This document shows positions 46,041 to 58,374 of a DNA stretch of 64,000 bases, piece after piece. The stretch comes from Calonectria ilicicola. Its lineage: Eukaryota; Ascomycota; Sordariomycetes; Hypocreales; Nectriaceae. The translations under genes and the position numbers were made by a program. The notes under the pieces were generated by a model. The model was not told the origin of the DNA. It saw nothing but the letters and a program-made list of their open reading frames with translations, and made no database searches. The stretch is from the NCBI GenBank assembly GCA_020809705.1, contig CP085827.1, forward strand, positions 3,596,001 through 3,660,000. Reading direction: 5' to 3'. How positions within the stretch are numbered: the stretch's first letter is position 1; each line of letters starts with the position of its first letter.

Positions 46041-49000
46041 TTATTTTTCAGTGGGACGGGTAGGGGCTTCCGAGACAACCACGGTCGGTCCGTCTGAGCT
46101 CTCAAGCCTCTCTTCGTCACCCTTGGACTTGTTTCTCTTGAACAAACCCGTGAATTGCGACAGCATCTTGGCGAGAAAGCGGTAGACAATCAGGACAGGG
46201 GTTCCGAAGAACTTGGCAATCACGCCGAACCACTCGTCAGGGAAAAGTCGAACGAGAACACCCCAGGGGATGGAAAACAGGGCAAGGACAACTGAAATAG
46301 CCCACTGTGTGCCATCAAGACCATCTGGGTTGATGGCGAAAGCCCTATCACCAACGAAGATGATGAGAATCTGCAAGCCGACCATGATGCAGTTGATAAT
46401 GATGAAAAAGATGTTGCGTTGAATTCCCTCGAAAATGTTGAACTTGTTGTCCAATCGACGATTGTTGAACTCGTTGAAGATTTGCATCCATACGAAAGAG
46501 TTGAAGATGAGAGTGTCGAGCTCCAGCATCTTGCCTTCGTCATTTTTATCATAACCGAGGATATCTGCTCCAGCAAAGTAAAGGATGAGTGTTGCAGTAA
46601 GCTGGAAGATGGACTGTCCAATGATCATTTTCCACATCTATATTTTTGTTAGTTCATAATCATTTTCAAATAATCATCATTGAGTTACGTACGTTGAGGG
46701 TGATGATGGGAGCGCTCTTTGGCTGAGGCTGGCGGTCCAAGATAGCATCAGTTGGTGGATCTGTTGCAAGAGCGAGAGCAGCGAAGGTATCCATGATGAG
46801 GTTCACCCAAAGAAGCTGAACTGCCTTGAGGACTGATTCCATGTTGTCATTGTACACGGCAGTGATGAAAGAGAGAAGCACGGCGGTGATGTTGACGGTA
46901 ATTTGGAACTATGCTGGTTAGTTGACTGATGAGAACGACTGCAATTGGCATATAGAAGCTTACCTGAAGGAACTTTTGAACGGCATCATTCACTGCGCGT
47001 CCCCACTTGAGAGCTGTGATAATCGATGTGAAGTTGTCATCCATGAGAACGATGGAAGATGCCTCCTTAGCGACTTCTGTACCGGAGATACCCATGGAGA
47101 AACCGACATCGGCGGCCTTGAGAGCGGGTGCGTCGTTGGTTCCATCACCAGTGACGGCTACGGTGTCACCACGAGCCTTGAGCATTGTAACTAGAACTCG
47201 CTTATCCTCAGGAGAAGATCTGGCAAGCACCTGGAGCTTTGGAAGCACGGCAAGCTTTTGCTCATCCGAAAGAGTACGGAAAACGGGACCTTCCATAACA
47301 ACGCCGCCTTCAGTATAAATACCACACTCAGTAGCGATAGCTCGGGCAGTAGTGATGTTGTCACCAGTAACCATTCTAATGCAGACTCCTGCGTGCTGAG
47401 CCTTGCGGACGGCTTCTACGACACCGGGCCGAACGGGATCTTGAATTCCAACCACACCGAGGAAGACAAGTTGTTGAAGAAGAGACTGGAACTCGGTCTT
47501 GCCCTCGGCCACCTCGGCAGAAGCTGGCGGCCACTGCTCATAGTCTCTGTACACAAGACCAATGGTTCGCAGTGATCTGCTTGCGTAAGTCTCAATAGCG
47601 GTCGACAGTTTTTGGCGATCGTCATCAGTCAAGGGAGACGCCTCAAGAGTTTGGAAATCAGCCTGGCTATTGCAATAGGAGAGCAGAATCTCAGAGGCAC
47701 CCTTGACAAGAAGGCGGTATCCGCCGGATCGAAGCTTGATGACGGCACCCATGCACTTCTTGGTGGAGTCGAAGGGGAACAATTCAACCACTTGCTCGTT
47801 TTCTCGAGTCTGGGCGAGCGAATCAAGTCCAAGATAGTCCCTGGCCAGCTGTAGAAGAGCGGTTTCTGTCTTTGATCCGATGAAGGTGGCAATGCCATTT
47901 TCTTCTCCCTCAAAAGCACTAGAGTTGATAGCTACTGACTGAACAATGAGCTCCTTGGAAGCAGGTGCGACTTTGGAGGCCCATGTGGAAATCAGCTGCT
48001 GTTCGGAAGACTTATCCGAGTCTGATTGGCTAAATGAGGTTGATCCAAAAGTACCAGCGACAACAGTCATAATGTTCGTAGTCTATTTCGCGTTAGATGT
48101 TGCTTGAAGGAACCATGGAGTGTCATGATGGGTGACTTACTAGAGTACCAGTCTTGTCCGAGCAGACGGTGGTAGCATTACCCATGGTTTCACAAGCACG
48201 GAGAACTCGGACCAAGTTATTCTCCTTAAGCATTCGGGTTGTGGCAAAGGCAAGTGCCAATGTAACTGCAAGGGGAAGACCTTCAGGAACAGCCACGACA
48301 ATAATAGTGATTGCAACGATCAAAATATCCATAAATGAGGAAGCTTTGTCTGAGCCAGAGCGGTCATCGCCAGGGAGGTTTGCGAGGAAGCGAATAAGGA
48401 GGACGAAGAAGAGTAGACCAGCAGCTGCACTTCCAAGCTTAGCAATAGCAAGGGCAAGTCCTTCGAGTTTCTTCTGAAGAGGAGTGGCTTCGACTTCAGT
48501 TCGAACAGACATCATAATCTTTCCAAAGCTGCTGTTTACACCAACGGAGGTACAGACAAAAGTTCCGAGACCTAGGAAGCGGTTAGCGGGGCTTGAATTG
48601 AAATTCATGGTAAAGATCTCTTACCTTCTAGAACCTTGGAACCAGAAATGATGAAAGGATCGAGGCCATCACCAGTCGTCTGACCGAGCTCAAGAGCTCT
48701 CATGACTTGATCGCCACCAGTTTTCTTGAGCGCATCAGACTCACCAGTCGCAGATGACTCGTCACATTTCACTCCATGTCCGTCAATAAAGATACCGTCA
48801 ACAGGAACAAGGTCGCCAGGCTCCAGGTGAAGAACATCTCCCACAAGAATATCATGGACATTAATCATGAATGACTTTCCTGACCGGATAACCTTGATCT
48901 CACGGTCCTCCTTTTTAGCGTTCAACCTGACGAATGCCCGCTCCTTCTGCCAGTCGTTGAGAGAGCCCACTAATGTGACGATGATGATGGCAACACAAAT

Positions 49001-49651
49001 AGCAACACCTTCAACCCAATCGACAGGTGTAGCTGCACCTGGTTCGTGCTCGGCTCCAAATGTTTCGTAAAGGCCCAGAGCTAGAGAAATGATGGCGGCG
49101 ACGGTAAGAAGGATAAGCACCTTGTCGTTGTATGCATTCCACATCAATTTCCACAAAGGCGTGGCTTCTTTTGCTGGTAGAACATTTCGCTTGTATACTC
49201 GAATTCGGTCCTGGAAGGGCTCGGAGGAGCTGGACGGGGCTGGTGATGAAGGCTTATCGGAGGAGTGAGGGCGCACGGCTTGATCGAATGACATGCGGCC
49301 AGGAGCCGATGTCTCATCCACACTCAAACCTGTCTTTGGGTCGGTCTGAAGGCCTCGGGCGATGCCTTGGAGGCCGCCTAATGCTCGGAATGCCGCGAGC
49401 GACTTTGGGTTGAGTAGCTTGTTGAGCTGTCCTGGAGAGAATGCGAATGGATTGTTCTCAACCTCGAAATCCGCCTCCGTACCTGGATCCGGCCGTAACG
49501 CGGCGGCTCCATCCTCGGATATGCTTAAGTCGCGGCTGACGGTGCCTGGGGTCAAGAATGGGTTAGACGCGGCCGAGGCGACGGTATCGGCGTTGCTGTA
49601 GGCACGCAGTCGCGTGTCCACCTGAAGCGGAGCGAGACTGTTGTCCGCCAT
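46041..49651 (-). CDS. P-type Ca2+-ATPase, PMCA type (PMC1/NCA-like)
   Basis: Five exons (49651-48625, 48571-48141, 48082-46964, 46908-46693, 46637-46041) give 1129 aa. A ~150-residue disordered N-terminus with NPFAFSPGQLNKLLNPKS is followed by the PMCA core. Landmarks are the actuator motif TGES, the TM4 Ca2+ site VAVPEGLPLAVT, the phosphorylated Asp481 in DKTGTL, the nucleotide-domain KGASE and the hinge TGDGTNDAPAL. Six C-terminal membrane segments complete it. An intron falls directly after the DKTGTL codons. The C-terminal tail after the last helix is only ~40 residues and shows no clear calmodulin site. It should pump Ca2+ into the vacuole or out of the cell. Confidence 0.95.
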
Positions 49652-49656
49652 GATGA

Positions 49657-50010
49657 TTAAACACCCAAATTCTGGTGTTGTATTTTCGAAAGATGATGAG
49701 AGACACCTATGAAGCCAACATTAAGCTTGATGTTAGGAGATCGGGGGTTCATATGGAGCCTGGTGCACTTTTGGATCTGGGCTAGAGATGGCGCGGTGGA
49801 GTGGTATATACAATTCCAAGGAGGCTTAGCTCTCTGCGTCGTACAGTGAGATCTTGATTGGGCCGACCTAAATGTCACATGGATACTCTTATTCGCCTCG
49901 GACAGCTCGGTAGTGGAGAAATCTCTGGGCAAACAATGCAGGCGGGAATCGTCGTCTGCTTGGAGCGGCGTCGCCCAGAAACCAGCATCGGCTTTCTTGG
50001 TGTCCGCCAT
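49657..50010 (-). CDS. 117-codon ORF in the leader of the Ca2+-ATPase gene
   Basis: An ATG in good context (ACCATGG) at 50010 opens a 117-aa frame that stops five nucleotides before the ATPase ATG. It is in a different frame from the ATPase. Its first 25 residues (MADTKKADAGFWATPLQA...) resemble in outline the ATPase start (MADNSLAPLQ...), which may be chance or an ancient duplication. The second half looks non-coding. It may be an upstream ORF, a short unrelated gene or an artefact. Confidence 0.25.
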   Translation of the reverse strand: MADTKKADAGFWATPLQADDDSRLHCLPRDFSTTELSEANKSIHVTFRSAQSRSHCTTQRAKPPWNCIYHSTAPSLAQIQKCTRLHMNPRSPNIKLNVGFIGVSHHLSKIQHQNLGV

Positions 50011-53000
50011 GGTCCGGGCACCCCTGGTTTGTTACCCCATGCGCAATTTCACTTGGGCGTTTATGGTTCGTTCTCTGCGATTAGGATTCGATTGAAGCTT
50101 CATTCCATGCAGACTGGAGCCTTCCTTTAATCTAGAAATTTAAAAAATACTCTAGAAACCCCGGGGACGGCGATGGCTCGTGCTTGTTTGTCAGAGATGC
50201 CTTACAAAGTGTTGCTTTGACGGATACAATGCAGCAAATGTCCAAACGCACAATCCACGCTCACTAAGAAATACCCGAACGACACTAACAAGGAAGATTT
50301 TTCATCCTGCATAATTCCGGTTTTCGTTATGCTGCGCCAAGCAAGTCAATGATGCAAAGTGATGTTGGGAGGCCTGTCGCGGCCCAGTCGTCACCGTGTC
50401 TCACCCTGGTCGTGATGCAATGTAGCAGCACATTTAAGAGGCAGTGCAGCGGAAATCTGAAGCGTAAATGAAACAGCTCGAAGAATTGGGGACCTTCCCA
50501 GAAGGTTCAGGTGTCGTGTAGCGGCGATTTTTTGTTTCGTTACCGGATCGAAAATGTAAGCAAAAGCTCTCCAGCTAAGTCCCGGCGATCTCCTCACTGT
50601 CACAGCGGCGGGCCAATGAGCATCGAAAGCGACATTACCATTGAGGCTGTGCAAGCGAGACTTTGTCTTTTTGTAATTCAATCCACAACTCAGCGGAGGT
50701 GGAGTCTACCGGCGTCCATCCCTGGTGAACAACCAAGTTTAACGCTGGGCCAAGAGCTCCCAAGGGGGGCTATGTTGCTGAATGTCACCGGGTGCATCGG
50801 ATTGCACAGTCAGCTTCGGACGACCTGAATGATCCACTTTATAAGCTTGAATACTGACGGATGATAGCCACAAGGGTGCAATGGCTGTATACACCGATTG
50901 TTGACTCTTGGCTTGGTCGCCTACGTGTTGCGCTATGACGTTTAGTTTGAGGCTGTGCAAGGCGTGGATTACAGCTCAAATCCCACCCGAGCACGACTAG
51001 ATTTGTGGTGGCGATCTTGGCACTGAATCTTGTGAATGTTGTGCCGCCAATGACGGCCAGGGGCTAGAAATTAAGCTTATGTGGGTATGCATCGGATGGG
51101 GACTCGTTAGTTGAGCACACGACAAATGAGAGCGACGCAGTGAGATGAGGAGGTCGAGCCGGCGAAACCCCCGCATCCCGCGCACCAACACGCACCAACA
51201 CGACTTACCAGGTGCCAACTAAAAGGGGCAGCCATTGCGTGAAAACAGCAGGTGGGCCAATGGGTCGCGAGATAAGCGCCGGGTCTTAAGATGGCCAGAC
51301 CTGCACCATCAACACCCAACATGCGGTGCAGCACACGAGAGCATGTCTCTCCACTTCTCAGTCCCGAACGGGGTCTGTTTGTCTTGGTAATTGTTTCATC
51401 CCAGAAAACGACGGAATTAAGTCGGCGTCACACTGGCTCGCTCTCTGGTGACGCCATCGGAAGCTCGCCCCATGTGCTCGGAACATGATGTGATACTGGA
51501 TGCCCGGGATACCGGACCGAACTGGAACGAAAACGGGATTAAACTGCCATTTAAAGTTGGCACCGTGGCTCGAAGCTAATCTTAAGCCACCTTGATTGAG
51601 GCGTACTACCATCGATCTTGCATATCCGTGAATGATTTTAACGCGAGCATCGTCCTTGCTAGTTCCACCTCGAGTTCAGCACCGAGATTGGATGCCCAAC
51701 GACCTGCCGGGAATGATATCTTGAAACCCGTCGGGATATTGAGTTAGAATCCCTGCCAAGATCTAATTTGTTCCACGCTAAAAACCATTTCTCCATACCC
51801 GAACCCGATACACGAGAAGTCCGAATAGCCTGTTTTGCTCGCCGCTGACAAGACAAACAACCTAGAACATGCCTCAGACTTTTCAGAGATCTGCAGATGC
51901 ACAGTCCACCTAAATTTCATCGTCGTATACTTTGGACCTGTTAGAAAAACACTCTCTCCACCACGTGCATGTGGACAAGACATCAATCTCCGAAGCGAAT
52001 GCATGCACCTCTAGGATACGCCGCGCATCCGCTGTTCCGGGATTTGAAAGAGTCCTCCTTTTTACGAAAGCCAAGAGAAGAACCAGGAGCAATGATAATG
52101 GATGTAGTCGCTTCGTCCAGAACGGCATGCTCCTTGATGTGCTGGCTTCGTACCGAGCCCCTAACATTAGAGTCCCAAGATAAACGGCGCTTACTTGTGA
52201 TAAATAGTGTCAGCGAGTATTCCACGCTATTAGGCGTATCCAACAATACTACTTCCCCACCACGGCTACACAATACATGCGTCTCTGAGTTAAAGATCAA
52301 TGGCATCGCTCATGCCATCCTTGTACAAACTCATACCAAGACCGCTCTAGTTTGTAGCTTGTTTTGATTAAGCTATTCTCTATACTCCGGACGTACCAAC
52401 TCATTCCATTCTGGGCAAGTCACTCGGCCTCCATGGGTTTTGCCGCTGGGGAACCCAGTTGCGTGGACTTTTGTCCAATCATGTGCACTGCCCATTGATA
52501 GGTTCGCCCTGGTGGTTAGCGACTCATGGCCAAGGTGACGCCGAGATGTGGTGCTGCGAAGCACCTAGCAAAAGTTGCCTGCTGTCAGGCTTCAACAGCA
52601 CCCTAGCGCTCCGGACTGCTTCGCCGCCTACCCACAAACGCCACTATGGATTCACACTAAATGGTCGGGAGAGGGCTGAGTAAACCTTAACCCATTTGCG
52701 ACAAATTCCTCAAGGTCGGTGGCCCCTATCCAGCCACATAAACGCGCAAGACACGTGCGGAGGCTTGGTTTAAGGCTCCCATTGTAGGATGAAGCTCGAC
52801 ATGTTGGACTCCGACAAAGGATTTTGTGAAGGATAGTCTGAAACGCTGTTGAAATTGGCCTGTGCTTTGCTCTGTGGCATTATTACGTGAGAATCAAACC
52901 CTAGCATGAAATATGTAGGCACAGAGTCTAACTGGCTTCAATACAATCAGCAGTAATTTGTGCGACTATTTCCAATAGTAGGTACTTTATCCACGGAGCG

Positions 53001-54238
53001 AAAAGTGACTACATAATTTTCTATAGTGAAAAGGTTTCAGAACTTTCGATCCTGGACCATATCGGCACGGCTTCACGGAACCTGATCCAGCTGAGCCATT
53101 ATTGTTGACCGAGCCTCAATGTCGCGAAATCCTTTACTTTGATGTGGTCAGCTGCCTGCATGATAATCTCTTGCGTAATGTGGCGAAGTGTCACATGGCT
53201 ACGCCTCTCAAAGATTCAGTCCGCGTGTATTCAGAAATTCGACGTGGCAATAACAATCGCGAACCAGCATATTCAGTTGAGCTTGGTGGCGTAAGCATCC
53301 CATTCAATTCATTGAATGTGGAGTATGGTACTAGAATGCATAGCCCAAGGCTTAATTAGTGACTCCATTAGGCGAATCTCTTTGTTTTCTCTTAGGACCC
53401 GTCTATTTTTTCGTGCGCAATTAGCTGCCGGTGGATTCGTGAAGTCATGATTTTCTCACTCTTGAAGCATAATGCCTTTAGTGTATGTGAGAGGTGTTGA
53501 TATGGATAACGTCGAAATCCGTTTGAGGAATAGTCGTGATTGCCAGGCTAAAATAGATTTGTGTCCTGTGTGGAAATGTCTGCCTCCTTATTGCTTCATT
53601 CATTTGGAGAAAATCTGTCAAGTATGAAATAGTAGTCGTGATGTCAATACCGAACAAAGCAATTTGAGACCACCTCCCTTTCCCCTTCCAGGATCGCATT
53701 ATTCGAAACAAAACCCTCATGAATTTACTCTCATTGTCAAGGATACAAACTTCAGTAGTCCCATAGCTCACGGGGACCATGATGCCTAAATTCCTCCAAA
53801 CATTTGGTCTAGGGTAAGACCTGATGAGGAGACTCGGAAATAATCTAAGTTTTGAGCGTGTGTACTTTTCTCGCGACCCACCTGCACTGCGTGGCTGGTA
53901 TCGGAGGTACGAATGTGGCTATGAGCATGGTATTGCGTATGCATTGGTGGGGGGATCTGCATATACCGGACTGGCCGAATCGGGTTGGATGGAAATATTA
54001 AGAGAAAAGTGATTAGGTAGAGCTGACTCGAAATCAACCAAGATAAACTGCCTAGTGGGGGTATTTATCCATTTCAGTTGCCATTCTCTTATCCCCTGGT
54101 CCTAGTCTTATGTAGATCTGATCTAGCTTCATTATTATCAAACTAATGCATTCTCTCATTGATAGAGTTTTCATGTGTTGTCAGATTTGCCTTTGGGGAG
54201 GTATTTGCGTTTTATCCCGCTGCTTTGGAAAGTTCCGC
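50011..54238. other. gene-poor stretch
   Basis: About 4.2 kb in which frames up to ~130 codons occur on both strands. None shows a domain, intron series or clear codon preference. The longest (near 51969-52367 + and 51983-52306 -) overlap each other and cannot be chosen between. A degenerate transposon or a rapidly evolving non-coding region would both fit. No terminal inverted repeats or target-site duplications were found by eye. Confidence 0.45.
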
Positions 54239-55196
54239 TCATGTACTCGCTGCTTCAGAAGGATTGGATCTCATCGTTGGAGCTTTGAGGGGTACCGTGT
54301 CTGTTCTGGTACTGCTTTCTAACTCGCGGGGGCTCTCTCTTGCGCAAAGCTCTGGGCCTTTTGTCCTTCCGCTAGATATTAGTGTGGTGGTTACTGCTTC
54401 TTGTGCAGATAGGTCTGGTTTTGTTTCAAAAACCAGACCTGGCCTCCCAATAGAAGATCGCCGTCTAGCAGCTCGTGCCTTGCGCCGTCGGCGCCTTCTC
54501 AAATATAATAGCATCAACCCTATAAATATTACTAGGATTATTACGGGAAGAGTCACCCCGAGAATGATTGTGACATCGAGCGTCAGTCCTGGTGGTGTCA
54601 CACTTGGCCTCATTAAGCTCGTGGGCGCAATGGAATCGATAATCTGGGTACTGGTAGATGATATGATATTGTTAGAGCCTGCTACGATAGCTATTGCGGG
54701 CATGAGGATGAATGTCGTGGGTGTTTCCGCACTCCATGACGTGGGTTTCCTATCATCATTGGATGCTGGTTGCGTCACAAACTGTATGCAGCGCGATGGT
54801 GCCCCGGGCGTGCTAAACGATGCGTCAGTTCGACTTGATATTAAAAGTGAATATGTGCAAGCTAGGCGCCGAACCATTTCATTAAGGGATGGTGGGGAGA
54901 CAATGAAGACGGAATACCTCCGCAATCTGATGTGCTAGCGTCTTCACACTTTGCAGGGATGTAGCAATCTGTCTCACTAAAGCAACCCCAAGATTTATCA
55001 CCAGTGGGAGTGCTGCAAGTAGAGGAGCCCCCACATCTTGCACGATACTCTTCAAGATATATTAGGATTGATAAGAATGTGGCAAGGGGAGATACTTGCC
55101 TGTGTCGTCGCTGACTATCCCACGGATGCCAGGCTCGGCTGTCGTATCTCTTGCAAGAACCGATGTAAGGGTGATCGGATTCCGTTTAATCTGCAT
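54239..55196 (-). CDS. cysteine-rich single-pass membrane protein, fungal conserved hypothetical (5' end uncertain)
   Basis: Three exons (55196-55100, 55049-54918, 54861-54239) give 283 aa. Exon 1 reads IKRNPITLTSVLARDTTAE, exon 2 a cysteine-rich block (RCGGSSTCST..., SETDCYIPAKCED), exon 3 CTYSLLISSRTDASF and CIQFVTQ. A 22-residue transmembrane helix follows (LGVTLPVIILVIFIGLMLLYL) with an RRRRRRKARAARRR stop-transfer anchor and a ~75-residue cytosolic tail. This order fits ascomycete cell-surface proteins of unknown function. The first intron uses a GC donor (GCAAGT), the second ends at the TAG that otherwise closes the exon-2 frame. The ATG at 55196 gives no signal peptide. An AG just after it suggests a further upstream exon encoding one, not found. 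A longer antisense frame covers exon 3. Confidence 0.65.
54411..54440. repeat. 12-bp perfect inverted repeat inside a coding exon
   Basis: AGGTCTGGTTTT and AAAACCAGACCT flank a six-base loop. It lies within exon 3 of the membrane-protein gene, in the part coding for the cytosolic tail. The RNA would form a stable hairpin. Confidence 0.8.
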
Positions 55197-56735
55197 ATTA
55201 TTCAAGCACTTTGAAATTTATTTTGGTTTGCATGATTATGTCACGAGTAGTTGACGTATGCCGATGGGAGACGCCCGTGATTGAATGTTGAGTGCATGCG
55301 GTCAAGAATAAACAAGGCTAGTCCCAGAGGCGTGAGCCATATTTGCTCTTCACTCAACAAAATATCATGTGAATATCCTATCGATTTTTAGACTCATAAT
55401 TATTTGCGGAAGTTCCCACATAGTCTAATCAAGTTTCAGAGGAATGAAGCTGGTGGCGTTGGCATCTTTCCGCTGCCCAGTAACCAGCCACATCTCCAGC
55501 TCAAAGTTTTAGCTAATACGGCAAAACTTACACAAGGCTGAGAATTTTAAGAGGGTAAATTATGAACTGAATCGGGAAACATTTGGTATGTAGGATAGTG
55601 CGACAGACATTGAGAATCTGAACTTTGAGTCGCTTGCAAGATGGTAATTATTTCACTCGTTGGACATAGACTGCGACGACTCTTTCCTGCTACCAAGTGA
55701 TTCCACGGCTGCATATATATTTTCGCTACTCTTTATGTATCAATATTATTTAAGTTAACGAAAATGCACTTGAATCTGGGCGATCGTTGAATAGGAGCCA
55801 GTCGCTGATTTACTCGAAAGGGAAGTCAAGCCAACGGGCTTTCGACGCGTTTCTGAACCGAAGGCAAACGAAAGTGGGCATGAATACTAATGCCTATAAT
55901 ATCGCAAGAAACATCAAAAATACTTTTTCTGTTCAACTTCGAATAGCTGCTTGACGGCGAGAAATTTGGCTCGCGGGGTGCTGTCAAAACCTTCCAAGGT
56001 GGGGGTCACACCGACAAATGCATAGATAATGGGCCGTTCCAAGAAATGCATGGAGATCTCCCCGGGGAACGCACCCGTAAAAATGCGGCCTTTTTTTTCT
56101 CCATACTAAAGAGACTTATCCTTACGTTTAAATGACAAATAAAGCCATTTTAGCGAGACCAAGCCCTGTTTTATCTGCAGAGGTCGTGTCCCTCGTCTTG
56201 CATCATCTCTCGAAAAATGAGGTATAAGCACGTCATCGCCAACAACCAATAATACCACTTTTAGCGTACCAACGACCTGCGGGATGGCCCCGACAATCTC
56301 CTTATGTAGTGCATCCGATAAAATGGTCAAGGCTCATATCGTGTGGATTTCCTCGCCGTTTATCTTCTGTTACAGTCAACAAGGGTCGGCAGCCACGCGC
56401 GGCCAACGCTACTATTTTGTATTAATGGCGGCGGTCGCCCACTATTCGCAGGTGGGCGACCGATGGCTCGTTACCTGAAAAGGAATGGATGACTATGGGT
56501 CAGCTACAGGGACTATTGCTTTTGCCAGATACTGGGGAGATGACGAGCTGCAACGTGGAGAAGCGACGTATTATATCAAGCTTCCACAGTAAGCATATTT
56601 TGGCAGGTCAGCCATAAAAGCCATAAAATACAGGCTAAATTCAAACCTGATTGGAAATTGACCATCTCCGTTTGGCCTTGACTAAGACACAATTGGCTGT
56701 TACTCAAACCCAGTGGAAAGCAAAGCCATTTCAAG
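55197..56735. other. divergent intergenic region, no gene seen
   Basis: About 1.5 kb between the membrane-protein start (-) and the MFS gene (+). It should contain both promoters and perhaps the missing 5' exon of the membrane protein. An inverted repeat sits at 56432-56462. Confidence 0.45.
56432..56462. repeat. 11-bp inverted repeat upstream of the MFS gene
   Basis: CGGTCGCCCAC and GTGGGCGACCG are perfect complements around a nine-base loop, about 275 bp upstream of the MFS start. The CGG...CCG ends could be a zinc-cluster regulator site or a GC-rich hairpin. Confidence 0.7.
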
Positions 56736-58374
56736 ATGGCGAGCATTCCACGATCGAAATGGTACCAAATAAAGTGGTACTCGGATGATGACACGCCAGA
56801 AGAGAGGAAATTTCTTTGGAAGCTTGATCTTCTAGTGGTTCCATATGCAGTCCTCTCATACTGGGTCAAATACATTGATCAAGCGAACCTCAGTAAGACC
56901 CGCACCTTTCTTCCCTAAAGGGTATCTAACTTTTCTCAGACAATGCCTATGTTGCGGGCATGAAGGAGGATCTTGGATTCCATGGAAATGAATTGGTGCA
57001 GTTGCAAACTATGTACACCGTGGGGGCTGTTGTTGGGCAGCTTCCATTTCTTTTCCTCTTCACCTACATCCCCATGTATTGGACAATTCCATTCCTCGAT
57101 GTCATGTGGGGAGTATTTACACTGCTCCAGTTTCGGGCAAATTCGTTTGCCGAAATGGCAGCATACAGATTTCTTGTCGGTTGGTTTGAAGCGGCCTTCT
57201 TCCCGGCTATGCATTACGTGTTTGGTATGTTACCGATCTTTTAGCCCTATCATGGGCGACTGTATTTTACTAACTGCAACACAGGTGCGTGGTACCGAGG
57301 ACACGAAATTGGCCGTCGTGGAGGACTGTTTTATATCGGATTGTCCCTAGGAACGCTGACAGCGGGTTTGATTCAAGCTGGCGCAACTCAAAGGCTTGAC
57401 GGCGTGCATGGTCTTGCTGGTTGGCGCTGGATGTACATCATTTGCGCAATCATCACTATCCCAGTTGGCTTCTTGGGATACTTGGTCATTCCAGGCACTT
57501 ACGACCAGCCGAACCGCCGAGTTCTCAACGAGCATGATCTCGAGGTGTCCAAACGACGTCTAGAGAGAGCAGGTCATGTTTTGTATGGAAAGTTCGAACT
57601 TAGAACACTAAAGAAGGTGTTCACCAACCCATATTTCTGGACCATTATTGTCTTGGACATCTTCTTCTGGAATGCTGGAACGCATGCTAGCACAGGGAGC
57701 TTCCTGCTTTGGATCAAGAGTCTCAATAGATACTCAACAGCCAAGGTCAACGAACTGGGAACGATTGCACCTGCCCTTGGTATATTTTATACTCTTTTCG
57801 TATGCTTCTTGTCCGACCTACTGACCGGCCCGGCTTGGGCTATTACTGTTGCGCACACTTGGAACATCATCGGACTCATTATCAAGACTAAATGGTATGT
57901 GCCGGAGTCTGCTCTATGGTTTGGTTTCGCGACGTCGTATTCCTCTCCGGCAATGTCTAGCGTTCTTCACGGCTGGGTTAACAATTTATTAAAATACTCG
58001 CCTGCTGAGCGAGCGGTTACATTGGTTATCATCAATGCAGTTGCGCAGTCGACAACCGCCTGGACACCCCTCCTAACATTTCCGACTGTGGAATCCCCGC
58101 GTTATCCTAAGGGATATCCATTTTGCTTGACAAGCGCCGCCTTGCTCATCATTGGGTGTCACATTCTTAATTACGTTCTGAAGCGAAAAGCGTAAGTCTT
58201 GGGTCCCAAATCCTAGAAACTGACCATATCTAATTTGTGTGCAGTCGAGCTTCCGAGGGCGAATCAGTTAGTGGAGATTCTTCAACTCCTTCTTTGGTTG
58301 AGGGAGGAAAACAATCCTCTGTTGTTGTTGCAACAGCTGTAGGCGCTGGGTCGTCATCCGCGACGAAAGATTAG
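56736..58374 (+). CDS. MFS transporter, anion:cation symporter (Dal5/Liz1-like) family
   Basis: Four exons (56736-56892, 56940-57224, 57285-58191, 58245-58374) give 492 aa. The N-terminus EERKFLWKLDLLVVPYAVLSYWVKYIDQANL and NNAYVAGMKEDLGF are hallmarks of the fungal allantoate/pantothenate-type permeases. The MFS loop motif appears as AYRFLVGWFEAAFFPAMHYVFG. Roughly 12 membrane helices are followed by a Ser/Val-rich cytosolic tail encoded by the last small exon. The expected substrate is an organic anion such as a vitamin or ureide, entering with protons at the plasma membrane. Which one is not visible. It stands alone, with a tRNA gene 410 bp downstream on the other strand. Confidence 0.9.

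Noticed and set aside
51969..52367. 132-codon plus-strand ORF and its overlapping antisense ORF
   Set aside because: Neither has a recognisable domain or clear start context; they exclude each other and are reported only as part of the gene-poor stretch.
54159..54938. 259-codon plus-strand ORF
   Set aside because: It is antisense to exon 3 of the membrane-protein gene, has no domain, and the opposite strand carries a transmembrane segment, polybasic anchor and spliceable cysteine-rich exons.
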